Position numbers and translations under genes: made by a program. Source: Caldisphaera sp046536515 (lineage in GTDB: Archaea > Thermoproteota > Thermoprotei_A > Sulfolobales > Acidilobaceae). Taken from it: 47,851 nucleotides of DNA. Shown here piece after piece: positions 34,012 to 42,920 of this stretch. Where the stretch lies: positions 1 through 47,851 of the forward strand of contig NZ_JAWDMQ010000006.1 in assembly GCF_046536515.1 (NCBI RefSeq), written 5' to 3'. Positions within the stretch are counted from its first letter, which is position 1; each line of letters begins with the position of its first letter. The notes below the pieces were generated by a model. The model saw nothing but the letters and a program-made list of their open reading frames with translations. It ran no database searches and was not told where the DNA came from.

Positions 34012-35055
34012 ATGTGGGTAAGCTATATGCAGGAATTGCCGAAGGAAATAGAAAATTTTCTTCTAAACGATATATCAAAAATAGCTAAGGATGTTGATGA
34101 AAAAAATGAAATACCCAAAGACTTCATTGAAAATATGAGAGAAATAGGGTTATTCAGTTTAAGAAAATATGGATTAAGTGGGCTATATAGAGCCGTAAGA
34201 CTGGCGTCTAGATCTAGCCCAGCTATAGCTCACGTAATAATGATTAGTGGATCTGGATCATTAAAGTCAGGAATAGACAATTCTATTTTCTCAGTTACAA
34301 TAACAGAACCAGGTGGAGGAACCGATATAAAAGCAAATTTAAAGACAGTCGCAGAAGAAGACTCTGAAGGAAATGCTATCATAAATGGGGAAAAAATTTT
34401 TGGAAGTAATGCATTATATGCAGATTATTTTATAATATTGGCCCAAGGACCTCAAGGACCAACTCTTTATTTAGCTGAAAAACAAGAAAATATAAAGATC
34501 AAACCTATGGAACTGATCAGTTTTAGAGGTGCAGGTATATCGAATGTAATTTATCAAAACACTAAGGCCAGGAGAATTTCCATACCTGGAAAAGGGCTTA
34601 GAGAAGCATTAGAACTTATTAACTATGGTAGACTTGGTTATGGCTCTATAGCATTAGGAATAGCAGAAGGAGCCCTTAAAGAAGCAGGAAAATACGCATT
34701 AAGCAAGAAAATATTTGATAAAGAATTATCAGAATATCAATCTGTAAAATGGATGTATGCAGAAGTCGAAATTAAAATAAAATTGCTTGAAGCTTTTATA
34801 GATAATGCTATTCAAAAATACAATAACAATAGTTCATTAGATCCATTAGATTCTGCCATATCAAAGGTTACTGCTGGAGAATTGGCACAAAGAGCTACAT
34901 GGATAGGAGTGCAATTATTGGGGGGAAGAGGGCTTAGTTATGGTACATTATTAGAGAGGTTGTCAAGGGATTCTAGGGTTTTAGACATAGGAGAAGGAGC
35001 AAGAGAAGTGTTGCTTGATTTTATAGGAGATAATGCAATTAAGAAATATAAATAA
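34012..35055 (+). CDS. Short acyl-CoA dehydrogenase-family protein
   Basis: A 347-aa flavoprotein clearly related to acyl-CoA dehydrogenases but about 50 aa shorter than the paralogue at 2979. The FAD/acyl site TEPGGGTDIKA and C-terminal LLGGRGLSYG, then IGEGAREVLLDF, align with the family; the usual YEGTNEIQ catalytic segment is changed to IGEGAREV, keeping a Glu. The loss is mostly in the N-terminal helical domain. ATG 34012 has no clear ribosome-binding site, but TTTTAATAAA about 26 bp upstream fits a leaderless message. It may act on an unusual substrate or have a reduced oligomer interface; both are inference. Confidence 0.8.
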   Translation: MWVSYMQELPKEIENFLLNDISKIAKDVDEKNEIPKDFIENMREIGLFSLRKYGLSGLYRAVRLASRSSPAIAHVIMISGSGSLKSGIDNSIFSVTITEPGGGTDIKANLKTVAEEDSEGNAIINGEKIFGSNALYADYFIILAQGPQGPTLYLAEKQENIKIKPMELISFRGAGISNVIYQNTKARRISIPGKGLREALELINYGRLGYGSIALGIAEGALKEAGKYALSKKIFDKELSEYQSVKWMYAEVEIKIKLLEAFIDNAIQKYNNNSSLDPLDSAISKVTAGELAQRATWIGVQLLGGRGLSYGTLLERLSRDSRVLDIGEGAREVLLDFIGDNAIKKYK

Positions 35056-35178
35056 TTAATAATATAAACATTTAACACTTTTTCGAATCAATAATATAAA
35101 TTGAATAAATATCATTTTGTTTTTAAAAGGAAAAATTTTTAAATATTAGAAATAAGTAAATATAACTAGGTGAAAAAT

Positions 35179-35523
35179 GTGGAAAATAATGAAGTTAAAT
35201 CTATAAAGGCTTTAATTCAATGTGTATCCGTACCAGACTACGACCTTGCTGCACAAATACTTAACTACTTGCTTGATAAAAAAGAATTAAGCGTTAGAGA
35301 TTTAACTAAAGTTTTAAGCGTTAGCTATCCTCTTGCTCTGAGAGTAGTAAATGATCTAGCAGGATTGGGAATTGTAGAGACTAGCAAATTAAAAGTTGAA
35401 GGAAGAGGAAGACCAAGAAAATTAGTTAAAATTAATGTTAGCAAGCTTTTAGAAATGTTGGACGGCTGTAGGAAAAATTTAGATGAAGCTGAAAAAATAT
35501 TAAAACAAAAACCTAGGATTTAG
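35179..35523 (+). CDS. Winged-helix transcription regulator
   Basis: A single-domain wHTH protein of about 114 aa. ELSVRDLTKVLSVSYPLALRVVNDL (about 37-61) is the helix-turn-helix, followed by the wing VEGRGRPRKLVKIN with an AT-hook-like RGRPRK, and a C-terminal helix for dimerisation (LEMLDGCRKNLDEAEKIL). The open frame begins at GTG 35170 within the ribosome-binding site AGGTGA; GTG 35179 is preferred. A good TATA-like stretch (TTTTTAAATATTA) lies about 35 bp upstream. It may control the neighbouring genes. Its stop overlaps that of the convergent TIM gene. Confidence 0.82.
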   Translation: MENNEVKSIKALIQCVSVPDYDLAAQILNYLLDKKELSVRDLTKVLSVSYPLALRVVNDLAGLGIVETSKLKVEGRGRPRKLVKINVSKLLEMLDGCRKNLDEAEKILKQKPRI

Positions 35524-36191
35524 ATTCCATCCATAGCTTCAACAAAGTCCATTATTACTTTATTTGGATCTTTCGCTTTCATTATTGCGCTAGCTATTAG
35601 AACTCCGGACGAGCCCAACTTTATCGCTTTAACAGCATCATCGGGTATAGTTATACCGGCTCCTGCTAAAACAGGTATATCTTTAATTTTTTTAACAGCA
35701 TTTACTGAATCAGTTATTATTTCGGGTTTAGCTCTTGAAACTGGTATACCAGAACCAATAAGCTCTGGAGGCTCGACTGCTATCATAGTCGGATCTAAAT
35801 AAGCTAATCCAGCTGCCTCTCCAGAAGTATCTGCGCAAACTAAAGATTCTTTTCCAGTTTCTTTAATTTTCTTAACTATTTTTTCTATATCCCTATAAAC
35901 AATTTTATGCTCACTATGGTTTACTAACGAGCCTTTAACTTCCAAGTACTTTAATGATTCTGAAGACAAATAACCTGTGTAAGCACCAAATTCCAATGGA
36001 TCTAAATGTTGCAAAAATATATCATCATAAATGTTGTACAACTTACTTATCATAACTGATGGGACTGCTAATATTATGCGCACACTATTATATTTAGATC
36101 TTAATTTATTTGCAGTTTTTGCAATATCTAATGCAACATTATTATATGCTGTTTCATATGATTTAAAATTTATAGCAAACACATACCTCAT
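35520..36191 (-). CDS. tpiA: Triosephosphate isomerase
   Basis: Interconverts dihydroxyacetone phosphate and glyceraldehyde 3-phosphate. The short archaeal form (223 aa). Catalytic residues are visible: Lys in INFKSY (6-11), His in VNHSEHK (about 90-96), Glu in AVEPPELIGSG (about 137-147), with the phosphate loops AGAGIT and GSSGVLIASA at the C-terminus. GTG 36200 is part of the upstream region; ATG 36191 is the likely start. It follows the FBP aldolase/phosphatase gene on the same strand, about 70 bp away, forming a gluconeogenic pair. Confidence 0.95.
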   Translation of the reverse strand: MRYVFAINFKSYETAYNNVALDIAKTANKLRSKYNSVRIILAVPSVMISKLYNIYDDIFLQHLDPLEFGAYTGYLSSESLKYLEVKGSLVNHSEHKIVYRDIEKIVKKIKETGKESLVCADTSGEAAGLAYLDPTMIAVEPPELIGSGIPVSRAKPEIITDSVNAVKKIKDIPVLAGAGITIPDDAVKAIKLGSSGVLIASAIMKAKDPNKVIMDFVEAMDGI

Positions 36192-36263
36192 TTTAACCAC
36201 AATCTAGATAGGAAAATTTTAACTAAATATGCTTAACAGAAAAATTTATAATGAAAATTTCGC

Positions 36264-37418
<1,155 letters not shown>

Positions 37419-37508
37419 TAAAATCACCATTAATTCTATGTTATAAATAATCCTTAAAAATCTTTCACTTTATGAAACATGCTTTAAAAATTAATTATAA
37501 ATAATAAT

Positions 37509-38021
37509 TTACCATGGAACACTCTTCAGTTTCAGCTTATATGCTGTATAGTTTGTTAATCTATGCAATGCGTAAATAATTACTGCAAAAACCAGCTCTG
37601 CATATATATTAAATGTCTTCCCAGTAAATAAATAAAGAAAAATTAAAGCTCCTACATAAAAATCAAGTTGATCTAATAAAGGGGCTGGAGCCCCTCTTTC
37701 CAAACCAATCCTCCTTTTTATAAATGATGCAGTTAAATCTCCAAGAAGGGCACCAATAGAAGCGATTAAAGCATCAATTAAAATATTATGCCAAATTATT
37801 AAGCTTTCTATGCCTCCAATTACAAGTCCTGCTATGATTCCCGATAAAAATCCTCCCCATGTTTTACCATCCCCAAAAATTCTCCTTCCATCTCTCCACC
37901 TCCTTCCCATATCAATTGGAGGAAGACCATGTATAATAACGGGAGTTCCGTTCGCTACCATTGCAGGTAATATAAACACAAATATGCTTAGCAAATCATA
38001 ACCAAAGCCTGCTAAATCCAT
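37509..38021 (-). CDS. carS: CDP-2,3-bis-(O-geranylgeranyl)-sn-glycerol synthase (CDP-archaeol synthase)
   Basis: Integral membrane enzyme activating digeranylgeranylglycerol phosphate with CTP in archaeal polar-lipid synthesis. The 170-aa protein has about five helices and the family motifs PAMVANGTPVI (19-29), RIFGDGKTWGG (about 47-57, including the key Asp/Lys), GALLGDLTASFIKRR and LLDQLDF. ATG 38021 lies within the end of the ATPase gene (10-base overlap) and is preceded by GGATGGTGTAAA. It is the last gene of the long r-protein transcription unit, placing lipid synthesis under ribosomal control. Confidence 0.93.
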   Translation of the reverse strand: MDLAGFGYDLLSIFVFILPAMVANGTPVIIHGLPPIDMGRRWRDGRRIFGDGKTWGGFLSGIIAGLVIGGIESLIIWHNILIDALIASIGALLGDLTASFIKRRIGLERGAPAPLLDQLDFYVGALIFLYLFTGKTFNIYAELVFAVIIYALHRLTNYTAYKLKLKSVPW

Positions 38022-38590
38022 TTTACACCATCCCTTATTATTTCATACCCCAATATTAATTTTCTAGGCTTTAGTAATTTTAATTCAACTACTTTTTCAT
38101 TTAACTTATTTGTGATCCCTATGGCCTTTGCCCATGGTATTATCCATGTATCCATGGACATTTTACTGCTATCAAAACCTTCTTGAGTTATTTGACCAGT
38201 TGCAAATCCACCAAAGCTGCTTAGTAATGAAGAAATTAATGATAATTCTTTTTCTGAAGTATCGTTATCATATGACCTGAAGAGATAATTTATAGAATCT
38301 ATTATGATGTATTTTTTTAACTTAATACTTTCTATAATTTCTTTTAATAGCTGTTCTCTCGTAACAACTAAGTTTAAAGGAACGTTATATGCAAAGTATT
38401 TGCCATATGTAAAGGTTTGGGCTTCTGTTGCTAAAAATACAAAATCTCTTCTCTTATAAATTAAATACTTTGAAATTTCAAATGCTAAGTGAGTTTTTCC
38501 TGTTGCAGGGGGACCATATATAACTAAAAATACATTATTATCAATAAAATTTGATATAAATGGATGAAGTGCCCATTCCTTTATACTCAA
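38012..38590 (-). CDS. RecA/KaiC-superfamily ATPase (RadB-like)
   Basis: A 192-aa single ATPase core without the helical N-terminal domain of RadA. Walker A is YGPPATGKTHLAF (24-36), and Walker B is KYIIIDSINYLF (about 92-103). A KaiC/RadB-type C-terminal region (ATGQITQEGF, then KLILGYEIIRDG) follows. The start is TTG 38590, overlapping the uL15 stop in the sequence TTGA, with AGAGGAAAG upstream. Many crenarchaea have secY at this position after uL15; this organism has this ATPase and carS. Function unknown; DNA repair or regulation are the family's usual themes. Confidence 0.82.
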   Translation of the reverse strand: MSIKEWALHPFISNFIDNNVFLVIYGPPATGKTHLAFEISKYLIYKRRDFVFLATEAQTFTYGKYFAYNVPLNLVVTREQLLKEIIESIKLKKYIIIDSINYLFRSYDNDTSEKELSLISSLLSSFGGFATGQITQEGFDSSKMSMDTWIIPWAKAIGITNKLNEKVVELKLLKPRKLILGYEIIRDGVKWI

Positions 38591-39060
38591 GAGCTTTCCT
38601 CTTCTTCAGATACTTTTTCTACTAAAACTTCTCCTCCAGCTTCTCTTACTTTTTCAGTAGCTTTTTTTGTGGCTTCTTTAACTATAACTTTCACTTTCTC
38701 ATAAATTTTACCATCGGCAATCAATTTGTCGTACCCCATTTCAGTTAAGTTTACAACGACTTTATCTCCTTCTAAGTTTCCAATTTTCTTTAAATCATAT
38801 GCTAGCTCGTCTAGATCTTTAAGGCTTATTTCATTTTTCTCATGTAATAATCTGTTCCTTATTGGAACAAAGCCTTTTGCTCCATACCAATTTGGATAAT
38901 ATTTGAGCATCCAAGTTTTTCTATGTTTATTCATTCCAGAGCCTCCAGTACCTCCTTTGCTTCCAGATTTTCTATGCTGTCCTACTCTTCCCCATCCCAT
39001 AGATCTTGTTCTGCCTCTTAATTTCCTTGATTTTTTCCTGCTTCTTGCTGTCAAAGCCAT
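38587..39060 (-). CDS. rpl15: 50S ribosomal protein uL15
   Basis: A 157-aa large-subunit assembly protein. The N-terminal extension is the typical Gly/Arg/Lys-rich tail (KSRKLRGRTRSMGWGRVGQH, GSKGGTGGSGMNKHR) that threads into rRNA, followed by the globular domain ending in an acidic KVSEEEESS. The frame starts at GTG 39069, which lies inside AGGTGAACAG; ATG 39060 (MALTARSRKK) is the proper start. It is part of the minus-strand spc-type cluster. Confidence 0.94.
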   Translation of the reverse strand: MALTARSRKKSRKLRGRTRSMGWGRVGQHRKSGSKGGTGGSGMNKHRKTWMLKYYPNWYGAKGFVPIRNRLLHEKNEISLKDLDELAYDLKKIGNLEGDKVVVNLTEMGYDKLIADGKIYEKVKVIVKEATKKATEKVREAGGEVLVEKVSEEEESS

Positions 39061-39119
39061 TCTGTTCACCTACTTCCAAAAAGTTATTAAAAGATTAGAT
39101 TTAAAAATAAACTTGATCC

Positions 39120-39593
39120 TTAGGCCATCCTAAGTATAAGTTCGTTAATGGCCTTACCTCTATACCCAAGTTCTCCATTTGGATATAATTTTTTAATTGA
39201 TAAATCAAATCCACCACTAGGCGGATGTAACCTGAAGAATGGCTTAATTCCTTTTTCAGCCAGCTTATTATAATGTATCTCTTCATTAATTATTTTTTCA
39301 GCCAGCTCTTCTATTCCACTCAAACCGAGTTTCTCTTTAATTACTTGATCCGTTATAGGCTTATCCCCAACGATTTTTCCTCTACGCTTTATAAGCTCTA
39401 TTAACGTCTCCTTATTTATTTCCCCCCAAGTAATTGCTGACTGTCCTTCTCTTAGTATATCTTTTATTCCGTTGAGGCTTTCTGCATATAATACTGAAAC
39501 AAAATTTCTCCTTAATCTTAATATATCTAAAACTTTCTCGACCTTTGGGTCAAGACCACTGGAGCCCCTAATTCTGATTATAGCATAAACCAA
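39120..39593 (-). CDS. rpl30: 50S ribosomal protein uL30
   Basis: The 157-aa archaeal form, longer than bacterial L30. VYAIIRIRGSSG at the N-terminus and LRLRRNFVSVLY are diagnostic; FFRLHPPSGGFD (near 124-135) is typical of the archaeal/eukaryotic extension. GTG 39602 begins the open frame but coincides with the ribosome-binding site AGGTGATAAC that overlaps the uS5 stop; TTG 39593 (MVYAIIRIRG) is chosen. uL15 follows after about 60 bp. Confidence 0.93.
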   Translation of the reverse strand: MVYAIIRIRGSSGLDPKVEKVLDILRLRRNFVSVLYAESLNGIKDILREGQSAITWGEINKETLIELIKRRGKIVGDKPITDQVIKEKLGLSGIEELAEKIINEEIHYNKLAEKGIKPFFRLHPPSGGFDLSIKKLYPNGELGYRGKAINELILRMA

Positions 39594-39598
39594 AGTTA

Positions 39599-40228
39599 TC
39601 ACCTAGTCCAATCCATGGGAGTTATTGTTCTAAACGTGTTCCTTAATGCCATATATGTGGCTCTCGCAAAGTTATAAGATGTCCTTGTTTCTCCAAAAGT
39701 CTTTGCCCAAACATCCTTTATGCCAGCTAAAGCTAATACTTTTTTAGCTACGTCGCCTGCAACTAATCCAGTACCCTTAGGTGCTGGCTTTAGTAATATG
39801 ACTACGCTCCCACTTTTTCCAATAACCGAGTAAGGCACGCTGTGAGGCTCACCGCATGTACATTCCCAGCTACCACAACCTCTTCTTATTGGAGTTATGT
39901 TAAGCTTTGCATTTCTTATAGCCTTATCTATTGAATCTCTAAATTGCTTAGCTTTGCTTTTTCCTACTCCAACATATCCATTTTTATTACCTATAGCTAC
40001 TGTCGCTCTATATCTAGCTATTCTGCCTGCGTCAGTCATTTTTTGAACCATTGTAACATCAATTATTTCAACCTGCAAATCTGGAAGAAGCACATCAACT
40101 ATTTCTGGTTCTAAGATTGGCATGTTTCTCTTAAATATTTCATCGATGCTCGTAATTTTACCTTCTTTAACAAGCTTTCCTACTTGTGTTTTAGGCTCCC
40201 AAACCTCTAACATTTGAGTATTGCTCAT
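39599..40228 (-). CDS. rps5: 30S ribosomal protein uS5
   Basis: A 209-aa small-subunit protein needed for decoding fidelity. The double-stranded-RNA-binding-like domain includes VTMVQKMTDAGRIARYRATVAIG (first half of the signature), NGYVGVGKSKAKQFRDSI, and the C-terminal lobe has PAPKGTGLVAGDVAKKVLALAG. ATG 40228 overlaps the uL18 stop (ATGA). A Cys-rich stretch RRGCGSWECTCGEPH near 118-132 is the usual archaeal/eukaryotic insertion and might bind metal. Confidence 0.95.
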   Translation of the reverse strand: MSNTQMLEVWEPKTQVGKLVKEGKITSIDEIFKRNMPILEPEIVDVLLPDLQVEIIDVTMVQKMTDAGRIARYRATVAIGNKNGYVGVGKSKAKQFRDSIDKAIRNAKLNITPIRRGCGSWECTCGEPHSVPYSVIGKSGSVVILLKPAPKGTGLVAGDVAKKVLALAGIKDVWAKTFGETRTSYNFARATYMALRNTFRTITPMDWTR

Positions 40229-40842
40229 TGCTTATCACCTGCTAAACTAATGCTACCAAAGCTACTCTTTATAGCATTCAATACCTCCTCAAAGTGCTTA
40301 GGTAGATCCTCTGGAGGCATCCTCTCCAGTTGCTTTGAGAATTGCCTTTTATAAAATTCTGGGTCGTTGTTTTTTAAATCTTGAGACCATTTAGATATAC
40401 TCCCACATCTAATTCTTTCTTCATCAGGTAATACATCATCAGAATGAGGTATATTAATTCCAGCATCTAATAATCCTTTGAGAGATGCAAACACTTTACT
40501 CCCTTTAACTGGAGTTTGCAAACCTATATCTAAAACAGCCTCTTCAATCCCCTTTTGCTTTGCCCTTAATCCAGCCAAATAACCTGTTAAATAAGCTGCA
40601 CAAATGTTTTTTCCATAACCTTTCCAATTATATAATTTAAATAGCTCTTTACTATGAGCAGCAGCTAATACCTTATCTCCTTTTGCATCAAAACCTATAA
40701 TTTGAACTAAAATAAATTTGTTAGTTTTCCTGACAACAGCTCTAGGCTTTTGAGAAATTACTAGTCTATACCTAAGATGATAGTCTGTCTTACCTTGTCT
40801 TCTTCTTTTTAAAGCTAGCTTATACCTTGGTCCTTCTTTCAT
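40225..40842 (-). CDS. rpl18: 50S ribosomal protein uL18
   Basis: A 205-aa 5S rRNA-binding protein. The N-terminal basic segment YKLALKRRRQGKTDYHLRYR (7-26) and CAAYLTGYLAGLRAKQKG (about 80-97) are typical of the archaeal L18/eukaryotic L5 family. The C-terminal extension (RCGSISKWSQDLKNNDPEFY) is also archaeal. ATG 40842 overlaps the eL19 stop by four bases. Part of the conserved order eL19-uL18-uS5-uL30. Confidence 0.94.
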   Translation of the reverse strand: MKEGPRYKLALKRRRQGKTDYHLRYRLVISQKPRAVVRKTNKFILVQIIGFDAKGDKVLAAAHSKELFKLYNWKGYGKNICAAYLTGYLAGLRAKQKGIEEAVLDIGLQTPVKGSKVFASLKGLLDAGINIPHSDDVLPDEERIRCGSISKWSQDLKNNDPEFYKRQFSKQLERMPPEDLPKHFEEVLNAIKSSFGSISLAGDKQ

Positions 40843-41300
40843 GCTTTAACACCTTTCATTAACTTATTTTCATCTATATATCTTCTCAAATCATGCAAGC
40901 TGCCAAAGGCATTACCTTTAGATAGCCTATAAAGCCTTCTATATGTCCTAGAATCAATCATTTCTTTATCTCTTAAATATTTTAAATAGGTTCTAATTTT
41001 TCTTATTCTGTTTACCCATTCCTCTTCTTCATCAACTCTAGTTTTCTTCGTGCCTTCTCTCTTACCATATCCTCTACGATGTCCTTTAACCCTTTTTATA
41101 TGCCTCAACAACCACCTGTGGGAGTTTGTCTTCAATGGTATTTTCTTAATTAATCCCCTTTCTATTAATGTTCTTACATCATCTTTCGTTATTGCTTGGC
41201 TTATTTCTTCCTCATTTTCAGGATCAGGACTAATCCTAACCCTACTTTCTCCTACTTTAAGTATTTCTGCCGCGAGCCTTTTTTGAAGCTTATAATCCAT
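40839..41300 (-). CDS. rpl19e: 50S ribosomal protein eL19
   Basis: A 153-aa helical, very basic protein. Signatures: LQKRLAAEILKVGESRVRI at the N-terminus, HIKRVKGHRRGYGKREGTKK (about 68-87), and LRDKEMIDSRTYRRLYRLSKG. The upstream frame to 41312 includes the ribosome-binding site GGTGGTA; ATG 41300 (MDYKLQKRLA) is preferred, overlapping the eL32 stop by 11 bases. Confidence 0.94.
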   Translation of the reverse strand: MDYKLQKRLAAEILKVGESRVRISPDPENEEEISQAITKDDVRTLIERGLIKKIPLKTNSHRWLLRHIKRVKGHRRGYGKREGTKKTRVDEEEEWVNRIRKIRTYLKYLRDKEMIDSRTYRRLYRLSKGNAFGSLHDLRRYIDENKLMKGVKA

Positions 41301-41703
41301 ATATACCACCATTAGCTACTCTAAAGCCTTTTTCTTTAGCTGTTTTAACCAGCTCCACCCTTTTCTTAAGCCCTACAGAAGAAGCTATATAAATTATATG
41401 AGCGCTGGGGCTTAACAATTCTAAGTCTCTTTTGTTAGTAATAACTACAGGGATTAATCCTGATGGATGTAATCCTCTTATAGAATTCTTATTTTTATAA
41501 CCAACTTTAACAATTGGAGGATAACCCTTTCTTTGCAGCCTCATTTTAGCATCTATTCCTTTAGGTTTCCTCCAGCTATCTCCTAGCCTCTTAAATCTCC
41601 ACGATAAGTATCTCATAAAATGAACTCTTCTCTTTTCTAAAATAGATTCTCTAATTTTCCTTCTTTGTTTAATTATATCCCTTGTTATTTGCTCAGAGCT
41701 CAT
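41290..41703 (-). CDS. rpl32e: 50S ribosomal protein eL32
   Basis: A 137-aa protein of the archaeal/eukaryotic large subunit. FMRYLSWRFKRLGDSWRKPKG (29-49, quoted in part) and VGYKNKNSIRGLHPSGL (about 67-83) are diagnostic. ATG 41703 shares one base with the uL6 stop (TAATG). The C-terminal end extends through the eL19 ribosome-binding site, so translation is coupled. Confidence 0.94.
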   Translation of the reverse strand: MSSEQITRDIIKQRRKIRESILEKRRVHFMRYLSWRFKRLGDSWRKPKGIDAKMRLQRKGYPPIVKVGYKNKNSIRGLHPSGLIPVVITNKRDLELLSPSAHIIYIASSVGLKKRVELVKTAKEKGFRVANGGIYGL

Positions 41704-42251
41704 TATTCGATCACCTCCCTAGAATAAATATAAATTCCATCCATAAACTTCCTTCTATCAAAATCTGATATCTTTGTTGCTAATTCTATGTTTGCAGCAG
41801 TTTGTGAAACCTTTTCTATATCGTTTCCTTCCAAAATTATATCAGTACCTTGGATCTTTACATTAACTCCTGGCAATATTGTTGCATATCTTGGAGATTT
41901 CTCACCTATGAAATTGCTTATTATTAATTTATTACCATCTTTTTTAACGCTTATTGGATAATGGCTATAAATTATTTTTAATTTATATCTAAAACCTTTT
42001 GTTACCCCAGTAATCATGTTTTTAACGTGAGCTATAACTGTGCCAACAGCTGCTTTTTTCTTAGCATCTGCAAAAAACGCTTGTACTATAAGATTATTAT
42101 CTTTAATTTCCATGCTAATTCCTTTCATGTGAGAAAAATCTTTTTCTAGCTGGCCTTTACTTCCTTTTACTATAACCTTATTCCCTTCTAGCTTTATTTC
42201 AACATTTTTTGGGATCTCTAAGTTTCTCACAGCCAGTATTTCTTTTGCCAA
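41703..42251 (-). CDS. rpl6: 50S ribosomal protein uL6
   Basis: A 182-aa protein with the two-fold repeated L6 domain. EIPKNVEIKLEGNKVIVKG opens the first repeat and YPISVKKDGNKLIISNF, then GEKSPRYATILPGV, mark the second. The frame could begin at GTG 42260 (MLTLAKEIL), but that codon overlaps AGGTAGGTGC; TTG 42251 (MAKEILAV) has the correct spacing. In most crenarchaea uS8 lies immediately upstream, but here a small DUF5622-like gene occupies that place. Confidence 0.93.
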   Translation of the reverse strand: MAKEILAVRNLEIPKNVEIKLEGNKVIVKGSKGQLEKDFSHMKGISMEIKDNNLIVQAFFADAKKKAAVGTVIAHVKNMITGVTKGFRYKLKIIYSHYPISVKKDGNKLIISNFIGEKSPRYATILPGVNVKIQGTDIILEGNDIEKVSQTAANIELATKISDFDRRKFMDGIYIYSREVIE

Positions 42252-42307
42252 TGTTAGCACCTACCTATCTGCACTTCATTCTGGAGAATCAGCGTGTATA
42301 AAAATAT

Positions 42308-42514
42308 TTAAATTCTATCTAGTTTTTCTCTGATAACCTCTAATAGATCTTCTTTTTTCATAGTTTTATAGCCTATTAGTGGCTTTCTAAACTTCCCTAT
42401 AACAATTATTCTATCTGGATCTTCTTCAGGTTTTGAATTGAACAGTCTAACTTTATAATAACCCTTCTTCCTGCCCATATATATGTAAGCAAACTTTGCT
42501 TTTTTGCTGCCCAT
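42308..42514 (-). CDS. Small basic protein, DUF5622-like, heading the r-protein operon
   Basis: A 68-aa basic protein (FAYIYMGRKKGYYKVRLFNS, then DRIIVIGKFRKPLIGYK) that I connect, only from memory, with the crenarchaeal DUF5622 family. A small beta-rich fold with nucleic-acid-binding character is suggested. ATG 42514 follows GGCGGTAAA. Its leader carries a perfect 8-bp hairpin (42528-42549). As first gene of the unit leading to uL6 and the rest, it may be a translation-associated factor. Confidence 0.68.
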   Translation of the reverse strand: MGSKKAKFAYIYMGRKKGYYKVRLFNSKPEEDPDRIIVIGKFRKPLIGYKTMKKEDLLEVIREKLDRI

Positions 42515-42527
42515 ATTTTACCGCCCT

Positions 42528-42549
42528 ATGCTTATTATCAGATAAGCAT
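42528..42549 (-). promoter_or_regulatory. Hairpin in the leader of the r-protein operon
   Basis: ATGCTTAT (42528-42535) and ATAAGCAT (42542-42549) form a perfect 8-bp stem with a 6-base loop. It ends 13 bases before the ATG, directly ahead of the ribosome-binding site. AT-rich TATA candidates lie at 42565-42589, so the hairpin would sit near the 5' end of the transcript. A regulatory role is inference. Confidence 0.4.
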
Positions 42550-42767
42550 TTTTAAGCTGTTCGTATTTTAAAATTTTTTTATATTTATGGAAGTTTCCTA
42601 TCTACTTCTCTCATTTTTAATTTAGAATCATTATCTAAAGCTTTTTGCATAAACCTATGTTAATATATTAAAGATTCTTGCTTATTCCTTTGATTAGTTC
42701 CTTTAAAATGCCTTTGGCATAAAAAAAACTACTTGCTGACTTATCTATTTACACATAGCATCAAAGA

Positions 42768-42777
42768 ATATAAAAGT
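42768..42777 (+). promoter_or_regulatory. TATA box of candidate microprotein gene
   Basis: AATATAAAAG is centred about 29 bp before the ATG at 42801, the spacing expected for a crenarchaeal leaderless transcript. The rest of the gap from 42550 to 42760 is AT-rich and shows no other gene I can support. Confidence 0.35.
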
Positions 42778-42800
42778 AATATTATGCTTAATTATTCTGC

Positions 42801-42920
42801 ATGGTTATATCTTTATTTGATAACTATAAAAATTATTTAATAAGTATTATCTTACCTAAAGAAACCTCTGCATCCTTAGACATTATTAAATTAAAATTTG
42901 AAAAATATTTATTGAAGTGA
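42801..42920 (+). CDS. Candidate 39-aa microprotein
   Basis: A 39-codon frame (MVISLFDNYKNYLISIILPK, then ETSASLDIIKLKFEKYLLK) in the otherwise empty gap between the r-protein operon and cdc48. The predicted product is an amphipathic, Leu/Ile-rich helix pair with basic residues. A TATA-like AATATAAAAG at leaderless spacing is the main support, together with a sensible residue pattern. It overlaps the convergent cdc48 stop by 12 bases. No homologue comes to mind, and random occurrence in AT-rich DNA is possible. Confidence 0.3.
   Translation: MVISLFDNYKNYLISIILPKETSASLDIIKLKFEKYLLK

Noticed and set aside
42696..42712. ATGCC-TTT-GGCAT mini-hairpin followed by an A-run
   Set aside because: Short stem, three-base loop, and no T-run in a useful orientation for a terminator.
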